Shown here: in pieces, positions 1 through 11,102 of the stretch | Numbering within the stretch: position 1 is the stretch's first letter | Layout: the number at the start of each line of letters is the position of its first letter | NCBI GenBank assembly: GCA_004296455.1 | Contig: AP018280.1 | Location: 1,612,001-1,676,000 of the forward strand | DNA: 64,000 nucleotides | DNA from: Calothrix sp. NIES-4101 | GTDB taxonomy: Bacteria > Cyanobacteriota > Cyanobacteriia > Cyanobacteriales > Nostocaceae | Direction: 5' to 3' | Program-made: the position numbers and the translations under genes | The notes under the pieces: generated by a model | The model's input: only the letters and a program-made list of their open reading frames with translations | What the model was told of the DNA's origin: nothing | Database searches by the model: none

Positions 1-2
1 CC

Positions 3-293
3 ATTTTTACCAGACGTGAAAAGTTGTCGATTTGTTTGCCAGCTTCTACCATATTTAGGCTGCACAAAGAAATTCCCCTTCTTCTATCATCTCTTATGGC
101 AGGATCAATTATTCTGTGGGGTTCTCTTAGTAATTTTTGCCTTGGTAGTATTTGGGTCATCGGTTTTAAAAACAAGATTTTTTCAGGGATACATGAGAAC
201 AATATCGAGAAAATCTTGGCAAAATTCTCTACTTTGATGGTGACATTAAATCTGAATCAGGTAATTTCGGCTGGTAGTCAAATAACCATTTAA
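3..293 (+). CDS. Possible C-terminal part of a membrane protein cut by the window edge
   Basis: This frame is open from the left edge to a stop at 293 and would encode about 96 residues. Residues near IPLLLSSLMAGSIILWGSL form a hydrophobic, membrane-like stretch followed by a charged tail. Its 3' end overlaps the tail of the convergent monooxygenase remnant by about 65 bp, which weakens the case. A second overlapping frame is also open from the edge, so I cannot be sure which, if either, is coding. I do not recognise the family. Confidence 0.2.
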   Translation: MFTRREKLSICLPASTIFRLHKEIPLLLSSLMAGSIILWGSLSNFCLGSIWVIGFKNKIFSGIHENNIEKILAKFSTLMVTLNLNQVISAGSQITI

Positions 294-699
294 ATTGCAA
301 ATCTCCCAACCATGTCGGTGTCAGACGATATATTGAGTCTCTTAGCCAACAACCAAAAGCGGAATCTGTTTGTGCTAACTGTCCCACTTGCCGGGATACA
401 GTGAAAACTTTTGCGACTCTGGAACTACGGCTTTGTTCAAACTGACGCAAACTTGTTGGTATCTCTTCACCCTTGGCTTGACCAATTACTAAGTATTTAA
501 CTAATTCAAAAGCATCTTCGATCGCCATACAACCACCTTGACCGAGATTTGGCTGGACGGGATGAGATGCATCACCAATTAATGTTGTGTAACCTTTGCC
601 CCATTCATTTCCCAAAGGTTCGCGATCATAAATATCATCACGATAGATTATGTTTTCATCCAAGCTGTCAATAATCGCTGGTATTGGTTGGGCATAGTC
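229..699 (-). pseudogene. FAD-dependent monooxygenase (zeaxanthin epoxidase-like), C-terminal piece
   Basis: This is the severed 3' half of the monooxygenase. It contains the family motif GDASHPVQPNLGQGGCMAIED, the FAD pyrophosphate/ribityl-contacting GD motif of aromatic-hydroxylase-like flavoproteins, preceded by an IYDREPL segment like that in zeaxanthin epoxidases. The apparent ATG at 741 lies inside the insertion sequence, so the natural reading frame continues from the duplicated target GGCATAGTC (691-699), not from that codon. Whether a truncated protein is made from the IS-borne ATG is unknown; without the N-terminal dinucleotide-binding domain it should not be functional. Confidence 0.88.
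691..699. repeat. Target site duplication, left copy
   Basis: GGCATAGTC is identical to 2379-2387 and lies directly outside the left inverted repeat. In the host gene it encodes part of Asp-Tyr-Ala, which is read at both junctions. Confidence 0.92.
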
Positions 700-737
700 T
701 AGGCTGTTGACTCTGTGCCTTTTGACATGGTAAAAGT

Positions 738-2039
738 TCATGCACTTTTAATGTCGTCACAATCCCCTGAAAACAACGTTTTTCGTTTTGATAGTGTGGA
801 TTGACCAAAAACTTCAGATAGCCATGCTTCAACGTCTGAAAAACTAATTGTTTCAAGTGCGTTTTTAATCAAAGCTGTCGTCAGATTCATAGTAGATAAA
901 CAGATGGTTAGCAGCATCTGACCCATTTCTTTAAATGGACAGCGCGCGGAAAATTGCTTATATTTTCCAAACAATGACTCAATCACATCAGAAGTAGCTA
1001 AAAAAGTAGATTGGTTTTTAATTTTTCGGCATTGAACAGACAAATAACCCAAAATACTTTGTTGAAGTTTCTGGAGAGAATTATCATCAAATATAACTTT
1101 ATTTTGTTCAAAAAAATCGAGAGTTTTATGACTAATTCCTGATTGTTTGAGTTGAGTTTCAACACCTCGTGTGAGTGACACCATTTGGTTCCATTGAATT
1201 AGGTCTGATTCGTAGTCAACTAACCATCCCAATTTATCTACTATTTTCTGAGTAATCAGCGAAGGGTCAGAATCTGGCATTAATTTAATTAAAGTGTCTG
1301 GAGAAGAATTTAGTAATTTAATCCCCCAATTTGTCAACCTTTCTACATTAAAAAAACGACATTGAGAACGTTGTGTTGGAGGAGATAAAAATGATAAATC
1401 TGTTTGTTGTAATTTTTGTCTGCTGATATTACATTTTTGAATAAATGACTGATATCTCTCATCCGAATCTAGCTGGTATTTTAAAAGTAAAGCCATTGCA
1501 TGAGTCACATCATGGGTATAGATAATATCTGGGTGATTTTGCTGGTATAGCTTGATTCCACGAGCTAGGTCGCTACCATTGTCCGCTACTATTTGTACTG
1601 GTACGCCGACTTTTTGACTGATTTTTTCTAGTTTTGATTCTATAATCTCTCCTTTCGTAGAATCCATAATTTCTAATCCGAAAATTTTCACGTCTTCATG
1701 CGCCAACCCTCTTTTCTGCTTCATCACATTTTCTTCAATATGCTGCTGTGAAACGCCTAAAATTACCAACGCTTTTTGTTTCCCTAATTCTAATGTCAAA
1801 TCGACAATAAATATCCAATCATCACGATATTCTTTCTCTTTTGTCAATTCATATATTCCAATCCGAGCCAACCACTTTCTCACACAACTGAAACTTGGAG
1901 TTGCCTGCTCTTCATAATTATTAAACAACTCAAATACTTTTTCTACTCCTCTAAAACTGATACCACATTCAATTAAAAGTAAGAGTGCTTGCTGAATTAT
2001 TTTGGCATCATAATGATGACCCTTCACATTTAATTCCAT
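738..2039 (-). CDS. Putative DDE-type transposase
   Basis: This 433-aa protein fills most of the insertion sequence and ends 27 bases inside its left inverted repeat. The N-terminal 60 residues look like a helix-turn-helix region (IIQQALLLLIECGISFRGVE). Candidate catalytic acids are D80 (FIVDLTLE), D153 (IVADNGSDLARG) and E354 (VIESLFGKYK). The roughly 200-residue gap between the second and third acids suggests a helical insertion domain, as in IS4- or hAT-like folds. It follows the small coiled-coil ORF by only five bases, so the two are probably co-expressed. I do not recognise the IS family; the transposase role rests on the element's boundaries plus this acidic triad. Confidence 0.8.
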   Translation of the reverse strand: MELNVKGHHYDAKIIQQALLLLIECGISFRGVEKVFELFNNYEEQATPSFSCVRKWLARIGIYELTKEKEYRDDWIFIVDLTLELGKQKALVILGVSQQHIEENVMKQKRGLAHEDVKIFGLEIMDSTKGEIIESKLEKISQKVGVPVQIVADNGSDLARGIKLYQQNHPDIIYTHDVTHAMALLLKYQLDSDERYQSFIQKCNISRQKLQQTDLSFLSPPTQRSQCRFFNVERLTNWGIKLLNSSPDTLIKLMPDSDPSLITQKIVDKLGWLVDYESDLIQWNQMVSLTRGVETQLKQSGISHKTLDFFEQNKVIFDDNSLQKLQQSILGYLSVQCRKIKNQSTFLATSDVIESLFGKYKQFSARCPFKEMGQMLLTICLSTMNLTTALIKNALETISFSDVEAWLSEVFGQSTLSKRKTLFSGDCDDIKSA

Positions 2040-2044
2040 AGCTT

Positions 2045-2296
2045 CTATGATTTCTGCTTCGACTTGAATTTCCTCTTTTTTTCGTCTAAATCTCCTTCAA
2101 TGTTTAACTCTTTTAGTTTTGACTCTGCCATCAACGCGCGATTTTTCCATTCTTCTCTTGAATCTAATAGATCTCTAACCTTGATTTCTAAGGCTCTAAT
2201 CTTTTTTTGTTTTAATAGTGCTTTTTCTTTCCAGTTATCTCGACCTTTCTGAAACAAACGTGCTAATCTACTAACTGGGCTTTTAAACTCCTGCAT
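2045..2296 (-). CDS. Small coiled-coil protein of the insertion sequence
   Basis: An 83-aa, highly charged (Lys/Glu/Arg) protein with heptad-like leucine spacing (LARLFQKGRDNWKEKALL, VRDLLDSREEWKNRALMAES), predicted to be one long helix. It lies inside the insertion sequence directly upstream of the transposase ORF on the same strand, starting about 80 bases from the right inverted repeat. It may be an accessory or DNA-binding subunit of the transposition machinery; nothing in the sequence shows a catalytic role. Confidence 0.6.
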   Translation of the reverse strand: MQEFKSPVSRLARLFQKGRDNWKEKALLKQKKIRALEIKVRDLLDSREEWKNRALMAESKLKELNIEGDLDEKKRKFKSKQKS

Positions 2297-2378
2297 GGGC
2301 TTTGAATGTGCTAAGTATTAACGACACTATTATTGTATGAAGCAATGGTGCCTTAAAACCAACAAAGTCAACAGCCTA

Positions 2379-2387
2379 GGCATAGTC
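2379..2387. repeat. Target site duplication, right copy
   Basis: GGCATAGTC directly outside the right inverted repeat (GTCAACAGCCTA, 2367-2378), matching 691-699 without mismatch. Confidence 0.92.
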
Positions 2388-3176
2388 AGCAAAGATTGCT
2401 TGTAATGTTTTTTTAGCGCCACCAGTAGCTGAATCATCACCACCAGGGGGATTATTTTTGAAAGCATAAAAAGAATATTGCCCACCACCAACATCAAAAT
2501 ATCCAAAGCGATCGCCACATCCCCATAATTCAGCCCAGCTATAACGCTCATCCAGGAGTATATTCTTTTTCTCAAACCATCCTCTCCAGCAAGTCATGCC
2601 ACTATAAATTGCTGGTTTTTGCTGTTCCTCACCTGCCAAAAAAGCCCGCACTTTGGAGTACAACCCATCAGCGCCAATCAATACATTACCCCAAGCTTCC
2701 CTTCCATCAGCAAATGAGACATTTACACCTTCAGGAGTTTCCACAAATTTTGTCAAAGCAGCATTTGTTCTTACCGTTCCTGCGGGGAGAGAATCATAGA
2801 GGAGGCGCTGAAGTTTTGGACGTAGTAGGCATATACCTAAATCTTCAACATTGGCAAAATTGGGAGAATTGAGATAAAGAAGTTCTGCTTTTTTGCTAAA
2901 AAAACCACCTTTGAGAATTTTGGCTCCCTGGGCGTATAAATGCTCGCGGATTTTTCCTTGCCCAAGTAAGTCGTAAACTCGCATGGCATTTTGTTGAATA
3001 AAAATACCTCCAGCACCAGAAAGCATCGATTCCAAGTCTCGTTTTTCGTAAACTTCAACCTCCATACCTGCATCAAGACAAGCACAAGCACAAGTTAAAC
3101 CAGCAATGCCACCTCCGATGATAATTGTTTTCATCGGTAAATCTTTTTTCCTTTGGGGATGATAATTCTGCACCAT
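2379..3176 (-). pseudogene. FAD-dependent monooxygenase (zeaxanthin epoxidase-like), N-terminal piece, interrupted by an IS
   Basis: The fragment begins with the Rossmann FAD-binding motif IIIGGGIAGLTCACACLDAG and carries the second FAD motif around VLIGADGLYSKVR. This is typical of class A flavoprotein monooxygenases that hydroxylate or epoxidise small molecules with NAD(P)H and O2. The start is either ATG 3176 (AAGGA four bases upstream) or ATG 3134 (MKTIIIGGG, better family match). The reading frame runs into the insertion sequence at 2378 and stops at once, after FADYA. Removing the IS and one target copy fuses it in frame to 229-690, giving roughly 405-419 aa, a normal family length. As it stands the protein lacks the C-terminal substrate/FAD part and is presumably inactive. 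Confidence 0.88.
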
Positions 3177-3266
3177 TATTTCCTTATTTCCTGATCAAAG
3201 TTGGTAGTTACATTTGCTCCACTGATGGGAACACTAAATCAGAGTGTTAATTCCCCAGAGTAATCT

Positions 3267-4532
3267 ATGAATCTACAGTATCTCAAGCCAATCAAATGGT
3301 GGGTAGTCGGTGTTGTGTCAATGTTTCTCTTGACTGCCGGAGTGGGAGTCGCTGCATTTGTGTATTTAACGCGATCGCCAGAAGTTGCTAATTGCCAATC
3401 TGATTCGCTTTCGGAAGATGCAGCTAGTACAATTATTTACTGTGCAAATAAAATTGCTGACGAACAAAATGCAGATAAATTATCTCAAGCAATTCGATTA
3501 GTCAATTCGATTCCCAAAGATAATCCCTTGCGTCCCAATGCCGAACAGTTAATCCAGAAATGGTCACAAGCACTTTTAAATTTGAGCGAAAAGGCTTTTC
3601 ACGAAGGTAATTTAGATAGAGCAATCAAGCTAGTAGAAGTAATCCCCAGACATTTATCTTTATATGAGTTTGCCAAAAAACAAACTCAAGAATGGCAAGC
3701 TATTTGGACAAAAGCAGAAGATATATATAAAACTGTAGCTGCCAAGATAGATGAAGAAAATGACTCAAAATCTTCGTATTTGATATTTGTCAAAGCTCAA
3801 GAATTAAAAAAATTAAATAATCAATATTGGGCATCTAAAAAATATCAAGAATTAATCTATAATATCCAAAGTGCGAAGGAGTCGAAGGAAGCTAAGGAAA
3901 AAGCTGATCAGGAGACAAAGCTGGCAAAATCTGAAACTGATAGCAATCCATGGATATTTGATGCTAATCAATTAGAAGAAGACGAAGCTCAATTAGAAAA
4001 AGCCCGTACTTTAGCTAATTCTAACAACATAGATGATATGCGATCGGCTTTAATTGAAGCGAGTATGGTTATCTCTGAGGGGCATCGTCAAAAAGCTGAT
4101 AAATTAATTCAGACTATTGAACATAAGATTGCAACTTCGGAAGATAGTTCTTACTTAGATAGTGCCAAAAAATTAGCATCAAAAAATGATGTTATTTCTT
4201 TAGAAATGGCAATTAATGAAGCTAGTTTGATTGGTAAAGAACGACCATTGTATCAACAAGCAAACCAACAAATGGCTCTATGGAAACAAAAAAAATCTCT
4301 ACTGGAAAGTCAGCCACAAAGATTGCTAGTTGTCAATAATTCTAATATTTCTCAAGTGTCTGATTCGGCTCCAATAAAAGTTAGCACATCCAAAAAAAAT
4401 TCACAGATTAATAAAACTGACAGAATGAATAAAATACCTTCATTCACGCAGGTAAAAATTAATGATTTACCAACAGATTTTGTACAATTAGAAAAATTGG
4501 AAAACAGACAAATTCAGGAATCACAGCCTTAG
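3267..4532 (+). CDS. Membrane-anchored helical hypothetical protein
   Basis: A 421-aa protein with one N-terminal membrane segment (about residues 11-35, WWVVGVVSMFLLTAGVGVAA) and a long charged, Ala/Lys/Glu-rich helical remainder. Segments such as ADKLSQAIRLVNSIPKDNPL and LDRAIKLVEVIPRHLSLYEF recur, resembling short degenerate TPR-like helical hairpins. The topology suggests a bulk facing one side of the membrane; the few positive residues before the segment favour cytoplasm-in, domain-out. No catalytic motif is visible. Cyanobacterial relatives are sometimes labelled chromosome-segregation-ATPase-like, but there is no P-loop here, so I keep it hypothetical. Confidence 0.75.
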   Translation: MNLQYLKPIKWWVVGVVSMFLLTAGVGVAAFVYLTRSPEVANCQSDSLSEDAASTIIYCANKIADEQNADKLSQAIRLVNSIPKDNPLRPNAEQLIQKWSQALLNLSEKAFHEGNLDRAIKLVEVIPRHLSLYEFAKKQTQEWQAIWTKAEDIYKTVAAKIDEENDSKSSYLIFVKAQELKKLNNQYWASKKYQELIYNIQSAKESKEAKEKADQETKLAKSETDSNPWIFDANQLEEDEAQLEKARTLANSNNIDDMRSALIEASMVISEGHRQKADKLIQTIEHKIATSEDSSYLDSAKKLASKNDVISLEMAINEASLIGKERPLYQQANQQMALWKQKKSLLESQPQRLLVVNNSNISQVSDSAPIKVSTSKKNSQINKTDRMNKIPSFTQVKINDLPTDFVQLEKLENRQIQESQP

Positions 4533-4972
4533 TTACATGCCTAAATAAGTGATTTAGACTCAATTTTGAGGGTGTACCTACCTTAGATAGTGTTAAAGTA
4601 TAAATAATAATTATCGCTTTAGCAAAGTATGCATATTTGACAGAATGAATCAGAATTAGGGTAGGATTTTATTGATTATTAATCTGCTAATTCCAATTAA
4701 AGTTGCAAACAATCATTAAGCACGTCAGCATTAAAATTATTGTTTCAGGTGTAATATAGTTTCTAACTAAGTTAGCAAAATTTATATTCTTATTAATTAT
4801 TTAGATTATTGTTATATCTATGAATATTATTGTTTAGAATAAAGATTAATTAAAAGAAAATAATAAATATTAAATTACTTATTTTTTATATGTAATTATA
4901 CTGAGCCAAAGAAGCGACAATCATTCTTAGAATGAAAATAAGTAAATTATTAATTCTTCTCAGGTGTATAAA
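4533..4972. other. AT-rich intergenic region
   Basis: Very AT-rich spacer of 440 bases with several ATTAATTA-type stretches. I see no ORF with a ribosome-binding site and no strong hairpin. It should contain the promoter of the dynamin-like gene. Confidence 0.6.
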
Positions 4973-7420
4973 ATGTCGCTGATTCCTCCACAATGCCAAA
5001 ATCTGAAATCACAAGTCGAGATAATATTAGAACTTTTAAATGAAGAAGCAGCATTACGTTCTCACGATGTTTCCGCAGTGCAAACTTCTTTAAATAAAGC
5101 GATCACACCCAAGTTTGAAATTGTGTTTGCAGGTGCATTTAGTGCCGGAAAATCAATGTTAATTAATGCACTTTTAGAACGTGAGTTACTTTACAGTGCA
5201 GAGGGACATGCAACTGGTACAGAATGTAAAATTGAATATGCAGAAGCAGATAAAGAAAGAGTAATTTTAACATTTTTAAGTGAAGCAGAAATACGCGAGC
5301 AAGCGATTTCATTATGTAATAAATTAGGTTTTACTACTGTTACTAATATCACCCTTAATAAAAGTGAAGTAATTGAACTATTACAGCAGGGATGTAGAAC
5401 AATTATTCAGCAGGAAGGAGGCGAAAGTAAATCTGAACGTACTAAACAAGCAAAAGCTTTAATTTTATTGTTGGAAGGATATGTCACGAATCGACAAAGT
5501 ATTCATACCCTTGATAATGCCACATACTCAATGGATGCTTTTAACTTTCGCAACCTCAAAGAAGCTGCTGGATATGCACGTAGAGGTAGTAATAGCGCCG
5601 TTTTAAAGCGCATTGAATATTACTGTCATCATCGTTTATTAGAAGATGGAAACACCATTATTGACACTCCAGGAATTGACGCGCCCGTTGTCAAAGATGC
5701 AGAATTGACTTATGCAAAAATTCAGCACCCCGATACTTCTGCGGTGGTATGTGTGTTAAAACCTGCCGCAACAGGTGAAATGACAAAAGAAGAAACTGAA
5801 TTATTGGAAACAATGCGGGAAAATTCAGGAATACGCGATCGCGTTTTTTATATTTTTAATCGTATTGATGAAACTTGGTACAATACACAGCTACGCCAAC
5901 GTTTAGATGATTTAATTAGTTCCCAATTTCGTGATAGTAAAAGAGTTTATAAAACCAGTGGTTTGTTAGGTTTTTATGGAAGTCAAATTAAACAAACAAA
6001 TCGTAGCGATCGCTTTGGGTTAGATTCTGTTTTTGCAGAAAGTATTAAAAGTTTGCATGGACAGGAAGAAACACCGCAATTTGTCAATGAATTTAACCGC
6101 TATTGTGCTAATTCTGGTAAATTATCTCCGAATCAATTCCGAATTTCCGTAAATAGTTACGAAACTCCCAATGAGAATTATTTAAGGATATTAAGCGAGC
6201 AGGGAGCACCACTAATGAATCAATTAATTCGTGATAGTGGCGTAGAGGAATTTAAAACATCAATTACAAAATATTTGACTGAGGAAAAACGTCCTCAACT
6301 TTTTAAAAATCTTGCCAATGACTTAGAAAATATTTGTATTAAACTCAAAAATCACTATCAAGCAACACAACGAGAATTAGATAGTCAACCCCATGAAATT
6401 GAGGCAATGAAAGCGCATGAATTACAGCGTCTCAATTTACAACTACAAGAAGCAGGTAATGCCTTTCAACAGCATATTACAGAAGAAGTCAATAATATAG
6501 TTAATAGTGGTTGTCAGAGTTTTGAAGCTGATTTTCGCCAACTGCAATCAAAAATGATTCGTCGCTTGGATGAATTACTAGATACATTTTCAGTTGCCGA
6601 AGCTTATCGACAGGCAACACTAAGTCATCCTCGCAATGCAACCGCTCCACTATTAGCAATTTTAGTTGAAGCTTTTTATTATCTCGCTAATCAATTAGAA
6701 AATATTCTCTCTCAATCTACCTTAGAAGTAATTAAAAATTTATTTCAAGGTTTAACCGAACGAGTACAAACCTCAGAATATTACCGTCAATTATATCGAT
6801 TACTCGGTAATGATGCAGGCATAAAAATCGAACTCGAAAAAATCGAAAAAGAAGTCATTTCTGCCTTAATTAATGCTGCACGGGTGGAATGCGATCGCTT
6901 TGTGCGTGAAAGTCCTAGATTTTATGATGAAGGCACTTTTTCAATCTACCAATTTCGTCAAACATTAACGCAAACTTCTCAAGGTTATGACAGCGAAAGT
7001 GTTGTTGACGCTGAACCTGCAATTCGTCAACTTTTAAAGTTAGATTTTGAACCGAAAGTATCAGAAACAATTCGCAGAAGTTTTCGCCAAACAATTAATC
7101 AAACCCTGAAAACACAATTATTACCAATGGCTGACAAACACGCTGAATTAATTTTACAGGAATATATCAACGCCCGTAATTATTTAGAGAAAACTTTGCA
7201 AACAGAAGCTGAGGATAAAATTCTCCAGAATCAGCGATTATTAGATGCGATCGCCCAAAAAGTTAATGTTTACAATCAAGCTGTATCCGCAATCAATTCT
7301 TGCTTGCAAGCTATGAGTTTACACCAGCATTTGTTACCAGAAATTAATGAGCGTCAGGTAAATATGGAACCTATAGATAGCTTGTCTGTAACTTATGAAG
7401 TAGCTGTAAATAATGCTTAA
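4973..7420 (+). CDS. Dynamin-like GTPase (bacterial dynamin-like protein)
   Basis: This protein of about 815 aa has a dynamin-type GTPase domain: P-loop GAFSAGKS (residues 54-61), a switch threonine in HATGTECK, G3 motif DTPG and G4-like NRID (FYIFNRIDE). Long helical stalk-like regions follow, with a hydrophobic stretch near ATAPLLAILVEAFYYLANQL that could be the membrane-binding paddle. Bacterial dynamin-like proteins tubulate or remodel membranes on GTP binding; the cyanobacterial founder is BDLP of Nostoc punctiforme. ATG 4973 is preferred over an upstream GTG (4964) because AGGTG at 4962-4966 sits six bases before it. No partner dynamin gene is adjacent. The exact cellular membrane target cannot be read from sequence. 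Confidence 0.88.
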   Translation: MSLIPPQCQNLKSQVEIILELLNEEAALRSHDVSAVQTSLNKAITPKFEIVFAGAFSAGKSMLINALLERELLYSAEGHATGTECKIEYAEADKERVILTFLSEAEIREQAISLCNKLGFTTVTNITLNKSEVIELLQQGCRTIIQQEGGESKSERTKQAKALILLLEGYVTNRQSIHTLDNATYSMDAFNFRNLKEAAGYARRGSNSAVLKRIEYYCHHRLLEDGNTIIDTPGIDAPVVKDAELTYAKIQHPDTSAVVCVLKPAATGEMTKEETELLETMRENSGIRDRVFYIFNRIDETWYNTQLRQRLDDLISSQFRDSKRVYKTSGLLGFYGSQIKQTNRSDRFGLDSVFAESIKSLHGQEETPQFVNEFNRYCANSGKLSPNQFRISVNSYETPNENYLRILSEQGAPLMNQLIRDSGVEEFKTSITKYLTEEKRPQLFKNLANDLENICIKLKNHYQATQRELDSQPHEIEAMKAHELQRLNLQLQEAGNAFQQHITEEVNNIVNSGCQSFEADFRQLQSKMIRRLDELLDTFSVAEAYRQATLSHPRNATAPLLAILVEAFYYLANQLENILSQSTLEVIKNLFQGLTERVQTSEYYRQLYRLLGNDAGIKIELEKIEKEVISALINAARVECDRFVRESPRFYDEGTFSIYQFRQTLTQTSQGYDSESVVDAEPAIRQLLKLDFEPKVSETIRRSFRQTINQTLKTQLLPMADKHAELILQEYINARNYLEKTLQTEAEDKILQNQRLLDAIAQKVNVYNQAVSAINSCLQAMSLHQHLLPEINERQVNMEPIDSLSVTYEVAVNNA

Positions 7421-9159
<1,739 letters not shown>

Positions 9160-9164
9160 GAATA

Positions 9165-9197
9165 TTGGGAATCCCAAGTAATGTAGGAATGCTTGGG
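9165..9197. terminator. Hairpin-forming region after nifH
   Basis: TTGGGAATCCCAA (9165-9177) is palindromic, and CCCAAG (9173-9178) can instead pair with CTTGGG (9192-9197). The alternative pairing six bases after the nifH stop suggests a 3' stabilising or terminating structure, though no clear T-run follows. Confidence 0.35.
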
Positions 9198-9430
9198 TAG
9201 TATTAATTTCTATCTGATAATTGGTTGATTTGGTAATAAGGGATTGGGGAATATACGAAAGTTCTTCCTCAGTTCCCTATTTTTGTATTTGTGTTTGGTT
9301 TGTTCAATAATACCTATTGAGCAGAAGTAGTCCGAAGCCGCATCAATGCAATCATCAAACTACCTCTGCACAATTTATTTGCACAATTTAATTGAGAAAT
9401 GACTCAATTGTTCGATGATTAACTTAATAG

Positions 9431-9820
9431 CTACACACAGGAATATTCCCAACCTAAGAAATGATTTACTGAAGCTTCAATTTTGCTGACATCATAGGGT
9501 TTCCGAATATAATCATTTACCCCAGATATCACCAAATTATCAATATTTTGCTGTGTTTTCGCAGGGATACAACCGACAATAGGAATGTTTAATGTTTTAG
9601 TATTAGACCTGAGATTTTTGACTACTTTAGAAGTACTTAAATCACTCAGAGTTGTATCCAAAAAGATAATATTTGGCTGATGTAGTTGCGCTAAGATTAA
9701 TGTTTTGAGTCCTTCTTTTGCACAAATACAGGCGACATTCAAAGATTTAAGACAAGAATTAATAAATTCTAGGTCATTTGGACTCTTATCTATGACCAAA
9801 ATTTTGGGTTGTTGTGACAT
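9431..9820 (-). CDS. Receiver-domain response regulator (CheY-like)
   Basis: A single receiver domain of about 129 aa starting at MSQQPKILVIDKS; the frame extends to ATG 9853 but the extra residues are not domain-like. The phosphoacceptor is the aspartate in IIFLDTTLSD and the conserved lysine is in YIRKPYD. One of the usual acidic pocket residues is replaced (VIDKSPND keeps one Asp). With no output domain it would act through protein-protein contact, as in PatA/PixG-like cyanobacterial phosphorelays. It is convergent with nifH and has no neighbouring kinase gene. Function in a specific pathway is not visible. Confidence 0.8.
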   Translation of the reverse strand: MSQQPKILVIDKSPNDLEFINSCLKSLNVACICAKEGLKTLILAQLHQPNIIFLDTTLSDLSTSKVVKNLRSNTKTLNIPIVGCIPAKTQQNIDNLVISGVNDYIRKPYDVSKIEASVNHFLGWEYSCV

Positions 9821-11102
9821 AAGTAAACCATAAAATCGAGACATCAGGAACACACAAAACAGACACCAAAAAATTAGTTAAAAGCTTCTTTCTCTTTTCA
9901 GAAAATATACAAATCTAATCCCAAGCCGCTAAATGCGAATGGAATTAAGAGAGAGAAAGAGAGGTAACTTTTACTTGCTAGGTTGCTAGTTAACGCTTGT
10001 TTATAGGGAAAATTTACAAGCTAGCTAATTACATAGAAAATATAATGCTAATAAATGGCTACTCGAGTCAAGTATCTCAACGAACTTATTTTGGTTTTGT
10101 TCAGAATTAAAGTAATCGATTACACGACATTTTAGCAAATAAAAACTATTTTATGGTGAGTATTAAATGTATTCAAACTATTCAAAATATCTATGATTTA
10201 CATAAACTAAGTTGTAAATTGAAAATTTACTTTTCTAATAAACTTTCCAGCCATTAATGATAATTAAAATAGCGATCGCCTAAATTATTCTTAGGTGACA
10301 GTTGATAAATCATTGAGTCAACTAGCTTTAATTTTTAAGTACTGTACTAATAATAGGTTATACTCTGGTCTATCTTAACATATTCCATGCTATTTCATGA
10401 CACATATAAAATGAATTGATTATTGACTTGAGGGATGTTACAGATGATGTTCGCTATGCAACAATTCATCTCAGAATCATGGCAAGCAAGTTTGTCTAAA
10501 TATCATTCTAGTTGCTTACGTAAACAAAATAAACTAAATATACTTGATATACATAATTAGATTTAATGTATTTAGCTTAATTAGGTATTCATGATAAAAC
10601 GCCTGCATTAACATAAATTGGACGAATCAAATATGACATCTCTCTACTCTCTTCCTATAAGAAGAGAGGCTTAATCAGCCTAATTTTCTGTTGCCGTCAC
10701 TTAAGTTTCTAGCTCCTTCCCCTAATAGGTAATACCCTGTATCTAGGTGTCTCTCTATCTCCGTGTTCCCGCATTATCATCTGTTACTTTCTTTTGGAGA
10801 ATTCCTATAAGGATCTGGGGCGAGGTTTTATCAAACTCACATTGTCTAAATAATATCATTACTAGCCTTAGAAGGTTTGTTATATTTTGAGGTTTATTTT
10901 TACTTGACAACTAGATTTCAGCCAAAATTGAGAGAAAGAGGAAAACATCAGGATAGTAATAAATAGCTGATTTTTTTGATAAATAATAATGAATATTCTT
11001 CTAATATTCAGCTTGCGAAGATTTACAATATTTTTATTCTAAAAATGTATAAAATATTATTTATATTGTATATATATTATGGTGCTAATGTGGTCACAAG
11101 AC
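9821..11102. other. Long AT-rich intergenic region
   Basis: About 1.28 kb without a recognised gene. CTCTCTTC (10647-10654) and GAAGAGAG (10661-10668) form an 8-bp hairpin with a six-base loop. A 38-codon ORF at 10444-10560 has a GAGGG-like upstream site. The rest is AT-rich. Its length and the hairpin leave room for a small RNA, but nothing is diagnostic. Confidence 0.45.
10444..10560 (+). CDS. Possible 38-aa peptide in a long gap
   Basis: ATG ATG at 10444 follows GAGGG by roughly ten bases and opens a 38-codon frame (begins MMFAMQQFISESWQASLSK, ends DIHN). It is hydrophilic with one cysteine and shows no family resemblance. Statistical support is weak because AT-rich spacer often contains such short frames. 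Confidence 0.15.
   Translation: MMFAMQQFISESWQASLSKYHSSCLRKQNKLNILDIHN

Larger units (their letters stand above)
700..2378 (-). mobile_element. Complete insertion sequence, 1,679 bp, family unassigned
   Basis: The ends are perfect 12-bp inverted repeats: TAGGCTGTTGAC at 700-711 and GTCAACAGCCTA at 2367-2378, with weaker similarity continuing inward for several bases. The element is flanked on both sides by the 9-bp direct repeat GGCATAGTC (691-699 and 2379-2387), and deleting one copy plus the element restores the interrupted monooxygenase frame. It carries a coiled-coil ORF and a DDE-type transposase-like ORF, both on the minus strand. Intact ORFs and exact target duplication point to a recent insertion. 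A 9-bp duplication fits several IS families, so I leave the family open. Confidence 0.93.

Noticed and set aside
229-741. ATG at 741 as a genuine start for a short FAD-binding protein
   Set aside because: The ATG lies inside the insertion sequence; the upstream half of the gene is at 2379-3176 and the two halves rejoin in frame when the IS is removed.
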